Origin: Chloroflexota bacterium
Lineage (GTDB): Bacteria; Chloroflexota; Limnocylindria; Limnocylindrales; CSP1-4
Direction: 5' to 3'
Assembly (NCBI GenBank): GCA_021777365.1
Contig: JAJYDP010000118.1
Coordinates: 1 to 10,762 of the forward strand
DNA length: 10,762 bases
Notes under the pieces: model-generated
The model's database searches: none
What the model was told of the DNA's origin: nothing
The model's input: only the letters and a program-made list of their open reading frames with translations
Position numbers and translations under genes: made by a program
Shown here: positions 1 to 7,050 of the stretch, piece after piece
Position numbering within the stretch: position 1 is the stretch's first letter
Layout: every line of letters begins with the position of its first letter

Positions 1-1761
1 CACCAGGTCGCCGAGCTCCAGGTGATCCTGGCGGCGGAAGGACGCGGTCCCGGTGTCGCGCGGAACCAGGTGCACAAGCGCCGACCGTCGCTCGTGCCGG
101 TCGTACACAAGGTGCCGACTGAGCCCGGGCTCCTTGGTCATCACCAGGTCGTGGATCGTCCTGGGCGCGCCCGAGACCGGCATCTCGCCGGGAGTCTCGC
201 TCCCTGCGTCCCCCGGGTCGTGCGTGTCGGCCGCCGCGGGTTCGGCGCCGTTGCCGCTGGCCGCCTCATGGGCGCGCAGCGTGGCGTGGTAGGCCTCGGG
301 TCGCCGGCGCATCACCGACGCCAGGGCGAGTCGCGTCGCCCGCAGGTCCCAGCTGCCGATCGTGGCGCCCTCCGCCAGGTCCACGACCACGACCTGGCCG
401 GGGGCGGCCAGGTATGCCTCCGGGATGCCGTCGAGATCCGCGTCCAGGAGGGCTGCGCCGCGCGCCGGGGCGTCACCGAGCGACACCGGTCGGGGCGCGG
501 CGCCGGCCGCGTCGTCCGCGGTCGCGCGGCCGTGTCCCGCCGCTTCGTCCGTGCCGGCCGCGCCGGCGTCCGCCCGGACCCCGTCCGCGATGTCCTCGGC
601 CGCGATCAGGTGCGCGTGCGTCGCCAGGCGCATGTGCACGATGTAGATCCCGCCGAACAGCCCGTGCCAGTAGCAGTCGTTGGACTGGCCCCGGAAGAGG
701 TGGTCCAGGGCCGCCTGCCTCGCCGGCCCCTCGGCCATCGCGGCGACCTTCTCCGACACGCGGAGCATCTGCTTGTGCAGGTCGTTGATCTCGCGGTAGC
801 GGGCCTGGAAGTTGCGCCAGAAGCCGCCCCGCAGGAAGCGCTTCTCGGGCAGGTCCTGCTCGAACGCGCGCTTCACCAGACCCGTGTAGACGGTCGATTC
901 GTCGGCGGGGAGCGCCCACTCGCCCATCTCGATGTAGGAGGCAGTGGGGACGTAGACGCGGCCGGCCGGCGGCTCCCGGTCGAGCCAGTCGGACGGCGTG
1001 GTCGTGGTCAGCCACCCGCGGTTCGCCTCGAGCAGCTCGAAGAAGCGGTCGATCCAGCGCCCGTGGCCCCAGCAGTGCTCGTAGGTCCCCGGCCACGCCC
1101 CGAACTTCTCGCCGTCGTCGCCCATCATCCCCAGGCGCCGCCCGTCCTCGGTGGCCCGGTCGCGCAGGTACGTGATGACGTCCTCGGGCGAGCCGAACGG
1201 GATCCGGTACCGCAGCCCCTGCTCGGTGCCGAAGACCCGCAGCAGCCGGCCCTGGTCCTCCGTGACGTAGGCGCCCCACATCTCGTCCTCCGCCACGGCG
1301 GCCGAACGGAAATGGTTGTCGTCCAGGATGGTCCAGTCGTACCCGGCGTCGGCGAGGACCGACGGGAGCTGCGGCTCCCAGACCCGCTCGGCCAGCCACG
1401 CCCCGCGGGGGCGCCGGCCGAAGAGGCGCTCCACCTCGTCCGCCATCCGCACCAGCTGGCCGTGCCGGTCGCGCTCCGGCAGCGAGACCAGCACCGGTTC
1501 GTAGTAACCGCCGCCGAGCACCTCGACCTGGCCCCGCGACACGAGCGCCGCCAGCAGCTCGATCGCCTGCGGACGCTCGGCCCGGATCCATTCGATCAGG
1601 GGGCCCGTGTAGTGGAGGGCGATCCGGACGCCGGGATGCCGGTCGAGAGCCTGGAGGAGGGGCTCGTATGCCTGCCGGTAGACATCCTCGAACACCCAGC
1701 CGAAGTTGCCGATCGGCTGGTGGTTGTGGATCGCGAGCGCGAGTCCGATCCGGCCGCTCAC
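1..1761 (-). CDS. GH57 4-alpha-glucanotransferase / alpha-amylase, C-terminus cut by window edge
   Basis: Cytoplasmic glycoside hydrolase family 57 enzyme that rearranges or hydrolyses alpha-1,4-glucan. It resembles the Thermococcus litoralis 4-alpha-glucanotransferase type. All five GH57 signature regions are visible: HNHQP (residues 12-16), GGGYYEP (83-89), WLAERVWEP with predicted nucleophile Glu125, GDDGEKFG with predicted acid/base Asp216, and YIEMGEW (276-282). A C-terminal beta domain (DUF1925/1926-like) follows, with DADLDG (440-445) and RRPEAYH (486-492). No signal peptide is seen. Two Ala/Gly/Asp-rich stretches (about 393-432 and 500-533) interrupt the C-terminal part and look like insertions. 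The start is GTG at 1761, preceded by GGAGGGAGG; the next residues match the family N-terminus. It lies 39 nt behind the phosphorylase gene, so co-transcription is likely. The 587 codons here lack the end of the protein. Family is sure; transferase versus hydrolase activity is not. Confidence 0.93.
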   Translation of the reverse strand, partial: MSGRIGLALAIHNHQPIGNFGWVFEDVYRQAYEPLLQALDRHPGVRIALHYTGPLIEWIRAERPQAIELLAALVSRGQVEVLGGGYYEPVLVSLPERDRHGQLVRMADEVERLFGRRPRGAWLAERVWEPQLPSVLADAGYDWTILDDNHFRSAAVAEDEMWGAYVTEDQGRLLRVFGTEQGLRYRIPFGSPEDVITYLRDRATEDGRRLGMMGDDGEKFGAWPGTYEHCWGHGRWIDRFFELLEANRGWLTTTTPSDWLDREPPAGRVYVPTASYIEMGEWALPADESTVYTGLVKRAFEQDLPEKRFLRGGFWRNFQARYREINDLHKQMLRVSEKVAAMAEGPARQAALDHLFRGQSNDCYWHGLFGGIYIVHMRLATHAHLIAAEDIADGVRADAGAAGTDEAAGHGRATADDAAGAAPRPVSLGDAPARGAALLDADLDGIPEAYLAAPGQVVVVDLAEGATIGSWDLRATRLALASVMRRRPEAYHATLRAHEAASGNGAEPAAADTHDPGDAGSETPGEMPVSGAPRTIHDLVMTKEPGLSRHLVYDRHERRSALVHLVPRDTGTASFRRQDHLELGDLV

Positions 1762-1764
1762 CGG

Positions 1765-1773
1765 CCTCCCTCC
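1765..1773 (-). promoter_or_regulatory. Shine-Dalgarno site of the GH57 gene
   Basis: GGAGGGAGG on the minus strand; its first GGAGG ends 7 nt before the GTG at 1761. This supports the GTG start and translation as the second gene of an operon. Confidence 0.8.
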
Positions 1774-1800
1774 GTCTCCTCGTTGCGTGCTGCCGGCGAG

Positions 1801-4128
1801 TCAGGCGCCGGCGCCGACCGCCCCCGTCGTGTCAGGCCCCGCCGGACCTGGCGTCGGCACGGGTTCCGAACCGTCTCCGCCAGGCGGCAGCGCCCCCTCG
1901 AGGGCGGGACCGGACGGGAAGCGACCCGGCGCCGAACCGTCGCCGGAGGCCGACCGCCGGGCCGCCCGGCGGCGGCCCCGCTGCCCGGCCCCGGACTCCC
2001 GGGCTGCCGGCACGTAGAGCTGCTCGATGTACTCCTCGAGCATGCGGGTCGTCGAGAACTCCCAGGCCGTGGCCCGGATCGACGCGCGAACGGTGCGCAA
2101 CCACGCGGCGGGCAGCCCCTCCCGGTCGCGTTCGTAGTAGCGCGGGACCACTTCCTGCTCCAGGATCCGGTAAAGCTCGCCGGCGTCCGTCCAGTCCTGT
2201 GCGCCCTCATCCGGGCTGCTGTCGCGCCCGCCGATCGCCCAGCCGTTGTCGCCCCGCCACCCCTCGTCCCACCAGCCGTCGAGCACCGAGAGGTTCACCA
2301 CGCCGTTGACGGCCGCCTTCATGCCGCTCGTCCCCGACGCCTCCAGCGGCCGCCGCGGGTTGTTGAGCCACACGTCCACGCCCTGGATCAGGAACCGGGC
2401 GACACGCATGTCGTAGTCCTCGAGCATGAAGACGCGCCCCTTGAGGCGTGGCGAGCGGCTGCGCTCCCAGATCTCCTGGATGACGCGCTGGCCGGGCCGG
2501 TCGGCGGGGTGTGCCTTCCCGGCGAAGACCACCTGCACCGGGCGCTCGGGATCCCAGAGGATGCGCGCCAGCCGCTCCTCGTCGCTGAAGAGGAGCGCCG
2601 CCCGCTTGTAGGTCGCGAAGCGCCGGGCGAAGCCGATGGTGAGGATGGCCGGGTCCAGGACGTGACCGACCGCCTCGAGCTCCTCCGGCGGCTCGCCGTG
2701 GCGGGCCAGCTGCTTCAGCAGCCGTCCCCGGGCGAAGTGCGCCAGCTCCAGCTTCTGGTGCGCGTGTGCCGTCCAGAGCGGCCGGTCGGCGATCTGGTCC
2801 ACGCGGTCCCAGAAGCGCCGCGCCCGCACCTCGGCGTCCAGGTCGTCCAGGTCGGCGCCATGCTCGTAGTAGAGGGCACGGATCGGGCGCCCCACCCAGC
2901 TCGGGACGTGGATCCCGTTGGTGATCCCGAGGATGGGCCGGTCCATGACGGACTGCCAGGTCGCGTTCGCGGTCTGCGCGTGGAGGTGGCTGACGGCGTT
3001 CGCGCCATTGGTCAGGCGGAGGCTGAACGCGGTCATGTCGAACTGGCTCGCGTCCCCCTCGACGCCGCGACCAAGCTCCAGGACCCGGTCCAGGTCGACG
3101 CCGTCGGGACCGCCCAGCGGCGCGGCCACGCGTCGGACCAGCCCCGCATCGAAGCGCTCGTTGCCCGCCGAGACCGGCGTGTGGATGGTGAAGACGCTGT
3201 CGCGGCGCACCCGGCCGAGCGCCTCCTCCAGCGGCGTCCCCTGCGCGACGAGCTCGCGGGTCCGCTCGACGAGCATCATGGCGGAGTGGCCCTCGTTGAG
3301 GTGCCACACCACGGGGCGGATGTCGAGCGCGCGCAGCGCGCGCACCCCGCCCACGCCCAGGATCATCTCCTGGCAGAAGCGCATCTCGCGCCCGCGGACG
3401 TAGAGGATGTTCGTGATCGGACGATCCTCGGGAGCGTTCTCGCCGATGTCCGTGTCCAGCAGGAGGAGCGGCACGCGGCCCACCTGGGCCAGCCACACCG
3501 CGCACCACACGGTCCGGCCGGGCAGCTCCACGGGCACGTGGAGCGGGTCGCCCTCGGGCGAGGCGACGCGCAGCAGGGGCAGCCGCAGCGGGTCGTAGTC
3601 CGGGTAGGCGTGCTCCTGGTGGCCGTCCGCGTCGATCGACTGCCGGAAGTACCCGCGACGGTAGAAGAGGCCGACCGCCACGAAGGGGAGCGCCATGTCC
3701 GAGGCGGTCTTGGCGTGGTCGCCGGCCAGGATGCCGAGCCCGCCCGAGTAGATCCCGAGCGACTCGGTCAGCCCGTACTCGGCGCAGAAGTAGGCGATCG
3801 GGCCGTCCAGGTCGCCGCCGTGATGGCGCGCGAACCAGTGGCCGGCGCCGTTGGTCATGTAGCGCTCGAAATCCTGCAGGACGGTCTCGTACTCGGCCAT
3901 GAAGGCCGGGTTCTCCAGCAGGTCCGTCCAGTTCTGGTGGCTCATCAGGATCGAGATCGGGTTGCGGTACCGGGACCACGCGGCCGGGTCGATCCGGGAG
4001 AAGAGCTGCCGCACCTCGGGGTGCCAGGTGGAGTACAGGTTGTAGGCGAGGGCCCGGAGCCCCTCCAGCCGGGGTGGCAGGCGGAAGGCAGGCGGGGGAA
4101 GGGTCGGAACCGTGGGCGCTTGCTGCAT
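1801..4128 (-). CDS. glgP: Alpha-glucan phosphorylase (GT35, DUF3417 type)
   Basis: Releases glucose-1-phosphate from the non-reducing ends of glycogen or maltodextrin, using pyridoxal phosphate. At 775 residues it belongs to the short Thermotoga-type alpha-glucan phosphorylases. An N-terminal DUF3417-like segment (about 13-125, with NLYSTWHPE at 30-38) precedes the phosphorylase fold. Conserved stretches include NEGHSAM (278-284), FTIHTPVSAGNERF (313-326) and EASGTSGMKA (596-605), whose Lys604 is the predicted PLP-binding lysine. After about residue 708 a 65-residue basic then Pro/Gly-rich tail has no family counterpart. ATG at 4128 is the only nearby in-frame start, although the frame stays open to 4485. 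No Shine-Dalgarno is present; TAGCAT lies 10 nt upstream. It is the first gene of the probable operon with GH57 and is divergent from glgA. Confidence 0.93.
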   Translation of the reverse strand: MQQAPTVPTLPPPAFRLPPRLEGLRALAYNLYSTWHPEVRQLFSRIDPAAWSRYRNPISILMSHQNWTDLLENPAFMAEYETVLQDFERYMTNGAGHWFARHHGGDLDGPIAYFCAEYGLTESLGIYSGGLGILAGDHAKTASDMALPFVAVGLFYRRGYFRQSIDADGHQEHAYPDYDPLRLPLLRVASPEGDPLHVPVELPGRTVWCAVWLAQVGRVPLLLLDTDIGENAPEDRPITNILYVRGREMRFCQEMILGVGGVRALRALDIRPVVWHLNEGHSAMMLVERTRELVAQGTPLEEALGRVRRDSVFTIHTPVSAGNERFDAGLVRRVAAPLGGPDGVDLDRVLELGRGVEGDASQFDMTAFSLRLTNGANAVSHLHAQTANATWQSVMDRPILGITNGIHVPSWVGRPIRALYYEHGADLDDLDAEVRARRFWDRVDQIADRPLWTAHAHQKLELAHFARGRLLKQLARHGEPPEELEAVGHVLDPAILTIGFARRFATYKRAALLFSDEERLARILWDPERPVQVVFAGKAHPADRPGQRVIQEIWERSRSPRLKGRVFMLEDYDMRVARFLIQGVDVWLNNPRRPLEASGTSGMKAAVNGVVNLSVLDGWWDEGWRGDNGWAIGGRDSSPDEGAQDWTDAGELYRILEQEVVPRYYERDREGLPAAWLRTVRASIRATAWEFSTTRMLEEYIEQLYVPAARESGAGQRGRRRAARRSASGDGSAPGRFPSGPALEGALPPGGDGSEPVPTPGPAGPDTTGAVGAGA

Positions 4129-4138
4129 CGCTGGGGGG

Positions 4139-4144
4139 ATGCTA
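4139..4144 (-). promoter_or_regulatory. Possible -10 element (TAGCAT) of the phosphorylase operon
   Basis: TAGCAT on the minus strand, 10 nt before the ATG at 4128, inside an AT-richer patch (about 4139-4173). With no Shine-Dalgarno, the mRNA would start within a few bases of the start codon. No clear -35 is seen. Single-site evidence is weak; the recurrence at other genes strengthens it. Confidence 0.4.
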
Positions 4145-4195
4145 CACGAAGCCGTCGCGATAAACCGCTTTAGCGCGGCGCCTCCGGCGGAAAGG

Positions 4196-4297
4196 GCGGA
4201 GCGCCCGCGTGCCATCCGGGGCGGATGCGGCGGAGTGCCCGCGGCATCGCCGTGACGGGTGCGGCGGAGCGCCCGCGTGCCGTCCGGGGCGCGGATG
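4196..4297. repeat. Three 34-bp direct repeats between divergent glgP and glgA
   Basis: Units start at 4196, 4230 and 4264, an exact 34-bp period. Each begins with GCGGAGYGCCCGCG. Units 1 and 3 stay near-identical through about 30 bases, while unit 2 diverges after its first 14-15 bases. They fill most of the 200-bp region between two opposite starts, immediately upstream of the glgA -10 candidate. They could bind a regulator of glycogen synthesis and breakdown, or be neutral slippage repeats like others in this window. No known operator is recognised. Confidence 0.8.
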
Positions 4298-4315
4298 GAG
4301 CCCCGGTGGGCGGCG

Positions 4316-4321
4316 TACCAT
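4316..4321 (+). promoter_or_regulatory. Probable -10 element (TACCAT) for leaderless glgA
   Basis: TACCAT ends 7 nt before the glgA ATG, the spacing expected when transcription starts at the start codon itself. There is no Shine-Dalgarno in front of glgA. No recognisable -35 is seen. Confidence 0.5.
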
Positions 4322-4328
4322 CGCGCCC

Positions 4329-5924
4329 ATGCGGATCGCGATGGTTGCCTCGGAGTGCGAGCCGTTCGCGAAGACGGGCGGGCTCGCGGACGTGGTCGAC
4401 GCCCTGTCACGGGCGCTCGGCGAGCTCGGTCACCACGTCGATGTCTACCTGCCCCGGTACCGGGGGCTCGAGCCGCCGGGCCCATCGAGCCGGCTCACGG
4501 TGAACGTGCCGGGCGCCGGGTCCGGCGGAAGCACGCCGGTCGAGGTACTCACCGCCCGGGCGGATGGCTACCGGCTCCGGCTGATCGACCATCCTAAGAG
4601 CTTCGACCGGCCCGCCTACTACGGCGATGCAGGAGGGGACTACCCGGACAACGGGGCGCGCTTCGCCCTCCTCGGCCGTGCCGTGCTGGAGACGATCCGG
4701 GCGGAGGGCGGCGGCGTCGACGTGCTCCACGGGCACGACTGGCAGGCGGGGCCGGCCGTCCTGCTCCGGGACCACCGCTACGGCTCGGACCCGGTGCTGG
4801 CCGGGATGGCCACCGTGGTCACCTGCCACAACCTCGCCTATCACGGCTGGGTGCCGCGCGATCGTGCGGCGGCGCTCGATCTCCCGCCGTCCGTGGGCAA
4901 GGCGGACGGGATCGACCTGCTGCGGGAGGAGGTCGCGCTCGCCGACGTGGTGAACACGGTCAGCCCGACGTACGCGCTGGAATCGCGCACGGAGCCGTAC
5001 GGCGCGGGGCTCGACGACGTGCTCCGTGCCAGGGGAGACCGGTACCTCGGGATCCTCAACGGGATCGACAATCGCCTGTGGGACCCGGCCTCCGACCCGG
5101 CGCTGCCGAGCCGCTTCACGGCCGCCGATCCCGCGGGGAAGGCACGCTGCAAGGCGGACCTGTGCGACCGGCTGGGGATCGACGCGCGTCCGGTGTCGGC
5201 ACGCCACGGCAGCAGGGCCGGCAGCCCCGACGACGGCGCGGCTGACCCCCGCGACGCGGCTGCCCCCCGCGATGCGGCGGCTGATCCCCGCGACGCGGAC
5301 GGCGACCTGGGCGGTTCGTGGGGGGGCCGCGGTGGCCCCCTGTTCGGCATGGTCGGTCGTCTCGATCCGCAGAAGGGGTTCGACCTCCTGACGGGCGCGG
5401 CCGAGGCGCTGGTCGATGCCGGGGCGCGCCTGGTGATCCTCGGCACGGGCGATGAGCGGCTGGTGGCCGGTCTCCGTGAGACCGCGCGGCAGCGGCCCGG
5501 ACGCGTGCTGGTCCTGGAGCGGTTCGACCGCGACGAGGCCCGCCGCATCTACGCGGGCAGCGACCTGCTGATGATGCCCTCGCGGTTCGAGCCATGCGGG
5601 CAGAGCCAGATGATCGCGATGCGCTACGGGACGGTGCCGGTGGTGCGCCGCACGGGCGGCCTGGCCGACACGGTGGTCGATGCGGACGAGCACCCGGGCG
5701 AGGGCGATGGGTTCGTGTTCGACGAGGCGAGCGCCGAGGCCTTCGTGGCAGCCGGCCTTCGCGCGATCGCGGCGTACCGGGACGCCGCCCGCTGGCAGCT
5801 GGTGACGCGCCGCGCGATGGGCCGCGACTTCTCCTGGTCGGCGTCCGCGCCGCGCTACGTGGAGGCCTACGAGCGCGCGATCGCCATCCGGCGCGGGTCC
5901 TCCGGGGGCCGGCCGAGGGCCTAG
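4329..5924 (+). CDS. glgA: Glycogen synthase, ADP-glucose dependent (GT5)
   Basis: Adds glucosyl units from ADP-glucose to growing alpha-1,4-glucan. Both Rossmann domains are present. The N-terminal GT5 domain has KTGGLADVV (15-23, Lys15 nucleotide contact), HGHDWQ (134-139) and HNLAYHG (167-173). The C-terminal domain has RLDPQKGFDLL (344-354), SRFEPCGQSQ (418-427, predicted catalytic Glu421), MRYGTVPVV and RTGGL (441-445). At 531 residues it is about 50 longer than typical GlgA. The excess is one Asp/Ala/Pro/Gly-rich insert (about 286-336) between the domains, containing repeated PRDAA and ADPRDA. ATG at 4329 gives the canonical MRIAMVASE start; the frame is open further upstream but without family similarity. 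It has no Shine-Dalgarno and looks leaderless. It is divergent from glgP, and its stop overlaps that of the convergent hydrolase. Confidence 0.95.
   Translation: MRIAMVASECEPFAKTGGLADVVDALSRALGELGHHVDVYLPRYRGLEPPGPSSRLTVNVPGAGSGGSTPVEVLTARADGYRLRLIDHPKSFDRPAYYGDAGGDYPDNGARFALLGRAVLETIRAEGGGVDVLHGHDWQAGPAVLLRDHRYGSDPVLAGMATVVTCHNLAYHGWVPRDRAAALDLPPSVGKADGIDLLREEVALADVVNTVSPTYALESRTEPYGAGLDDVLRARGDRYLGILNGIDNRLWDPASDPALPSRFTAADPAGKARCKADLCDRLGIDARPVSARHGSRAGSPDDGAADPRDAAAPRDAAADPRDADGDLGGSWGGRGGPLFGMVGRLDPQKGFDLLTGAAEALVDAGARLVILGTGDERLVAGLRETARQRPGRVLVLERFDRDEARRIYAGSDLLMMPSRFEPCGQSQMIAMRYGTVPVVRRTGGLADTVVDADEHPGEGDGFVFDEASAEAFVAAGLRAIAAYRDAARWQLVTRRAMGRDFSWSASAPRYVEAYERAIAIRRGSSGGRPRA
5241..5297 (+). 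repeat. Tandem repeat coding the PRDA-rich insert of glgA
   Basis: Three tandem in-frame units (18, 21 and 18 bp) begin at 5241, 5259 and 5280. Each reads GCTG followed by a C-run, CGCGA and YGCG, and encodes A-D/A-P-R-D-A with an extra Ala in unit 2. The array lies in the linker between the two glycosyltransferase domains, and unit lengths keep the frame. Confidence 0.75.
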
Positions 5925-6931
5925 GCGACGATCTCCCGCAGGACGGCCAGGAGGCGGTCCAGGTCGTCGCGGTTCGGGCTGTGCCCGACGCCGGGCAGCT
6001 CGTGCACGTGCGATGACCCCAGGGCGAGCCGGAGCAGCCGGAGCATGGCCGCCGGGATCAGACCGCCGGCGGCGGGATCGCCCGCGATCACGTCCACCGG
6101 GAGATCCGGGTGCCTGGTGCGCCATTCGACCATGAGGGCGACCGGGTCCGCCGGCGCGCCTCGCGAGATCGCGTCGGCCGCCAGCGGTGACGTCTCGACC
6201 AGGGCATGCGCGCGCGCCTCGAGGGCGTACCCGGTGTCGCCTGCCTGGCGGGCGATGGTGCGGGCGGCCTCGAGATCCAGGCCCGGCTGGAGCTCCGCCG
6301 CGAACGAGTCCGCCATCTCGGATCCCTGCTGGGGCGTCATGAAGGGTGGCTCCAGCAGGATGAGCCGGCTCACGGGCGCGCCTGCGTCGACCGCCATGAT
6401 CGCCACGCCGGTGCCCCACGAGTGGCCGAGCAGGACCGGCGCGGCACCTGCGCCGCCGTCGGCCGCCCCGAAGGAGCCCCCGGGCGCCCCGCCGCCGCCC
6501 GACTCCAGGGAGCCGCCGGCTGCTGCCCCATCGCTGCCGGTGCCCCGGCGGTCGCCGGCCGCTCCCGGGGCGATCGGCGGAAGCGCGCGCAACGCGCGGG
6601 CGACGATCTCGCCCACCTGCCGCAGCCCGTACCGGTCGCGCCCCACCGATTCCTGGTCGGGCAGGGGCCGGCCGCTGTCGTCCGTCCAGCGCGTGCGCCC
6701 ATGGCCCGGGAGATCGAGGGCGTCCACCGTCCATCCATCGACCGCGAAGCTCCGGCCGACGCCCTCCCACGACATGGCGTTGCCGGTGACGCCGTGCAGG
6801 ATCTCCAGGTGGCGCCCGGAAGGGGCACGACCCTGGTCCGCAGGGCTCCAGCGCAGGGCGCCGACGAGGATCCCGGGCAGCGCCAGCTCGAAGCTGCGCG
6901 CCGAGTGGCCGGGGGGAGTCGCTCGCGTCAT
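5921..6931 (-). CDS. Alpha/beta-fold hydrolase, unknown substrate
   Basis: Soluble 336-residue alpha/beta hydrolase; the substrate cannot be told. The oxyanion-side motif HGVTGN begins at 46, DLPGHGRT is at 73-80, and the nucleophile elbow GHSWG gives Ser171. The probable acid is Asp285 (VIAGDP), and His317 sits in VGHSPNRDD. This is the pattern of the peptidase S33 / haloalkane-dehalogenase-like superfamily. A Gly/Ala/Ser-rich stretch (about 120-163) lies just before the nucleophile strand and makes the protein longer than the usual 260-290 residues. ATG at 6931 has no Shine-Dalgarno but has TACGAT 6 nt upstream, so it may have its own leaderless transcript despite lying 96 nt downstream of the oxidoreductase gene. 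Its TAG stop overlaps the stop of glgA. Confidence 0.88.
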   Translation of the reverse strand: MTRATPPGHSARSFELALPGILVGALRWSPADQGRAPSGRHLEILHGVTGNAMSWEGVGRSFAVDGWTVDALDLPGHGRTRWTDDSGRPLPDQESVGRDRYGLRQVGEIVARALRALPPIAPGAAGDRRGTGSDGAAAGGSLESGGGGAPGGSFGAADGGAGAAPVLLGHSWGTGVAIMAVDAGAPVSRLILLEPPFMTPQQGSEMADSFAAELQPGLDLEAARTIARQAGDTGYALEARAHALVETSPLAADAISRGAPADPVALMVEWRTRHPDLPVDVIAGDPAAGGLIPAAMLRLLRLALGSSHVHELPGVGHSPNRDDLDRLLAVLREIVA

Positions 6932-6937
6932 GCGTCG

Positions 6938-6943
6938 ATCGTA
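6938..6943 (-). promoter_or_regulatory. Probable -10 element (TACGAT) of the hydrolase gene
   Basis: TACGAT on the minus strand ends exactly 6 nt before the ATG at 6931, the ideal geometry for a transcript starting at the A of the start codon. No Shine-Dalgarno or -35 is visible. Confidence 0.5.
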
Positions 6944-6969
6944 GCGCGCCGCCGCCGGGTTCCGCCGGG

Positions 6970-6986
6970 GCCGGCTGGAGGCCGGC
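6970..6986. other. Small GC hairpin between oxidoreductase and hydrolase genes
   Basis: GCCGGC, five bases, then GCCGGC form a 6-bp stem 42 nt past the oxidoreductase stop. No T-run follows on the minus strand, so it is at most a weak terminator or processing site. It is compatible with separate transcription of the hydrolase gene. Confidence 0.3.
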
Positions 6987-6998
6987 GTTCCTGGTGAC

Positions 6999-7050
6999 GC
7001 GCCAGGCGCTCCGTCCCGGCGCGACGCTCAGTGGCGCGCCAGGCGCTCCG
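6999..7050. repeat. 37-bp-period duplication at the 3' end of the oxidoreductase gene
   Basis: The 15-mer GCGCCAGGCGCTCCG occurs at 6999-7013 and again at 7036-7050. The second copy encodes the last residues before the TGA stop; the first lies just downstream. It looks like a local duplication spanning the stop codon. Confidence 0.6.

Noticed and set aside
22..4173. 1383-codon open frame on the plus strand opposite GH57 and phosphorylase
   Set aside because: Its translation has no family pattern, is Arg/Pro/Val rich, and mirrors two minus-strand genes with complete motifs. It is a GC-rich shadow frame.
4209..4328. Upstream start extending glgA by 40 residues
   Set aside because: The extension is coded by the 34-bp repeats and has no similarity to GlgA, whose conserved start is MRIAMVASE at 4329.
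4129..4485. Longer phosphorylase start reaching into glgA
   Set aside because: It would overlap the divergent glgA gene and its promoter, and the added residues are not family-like.
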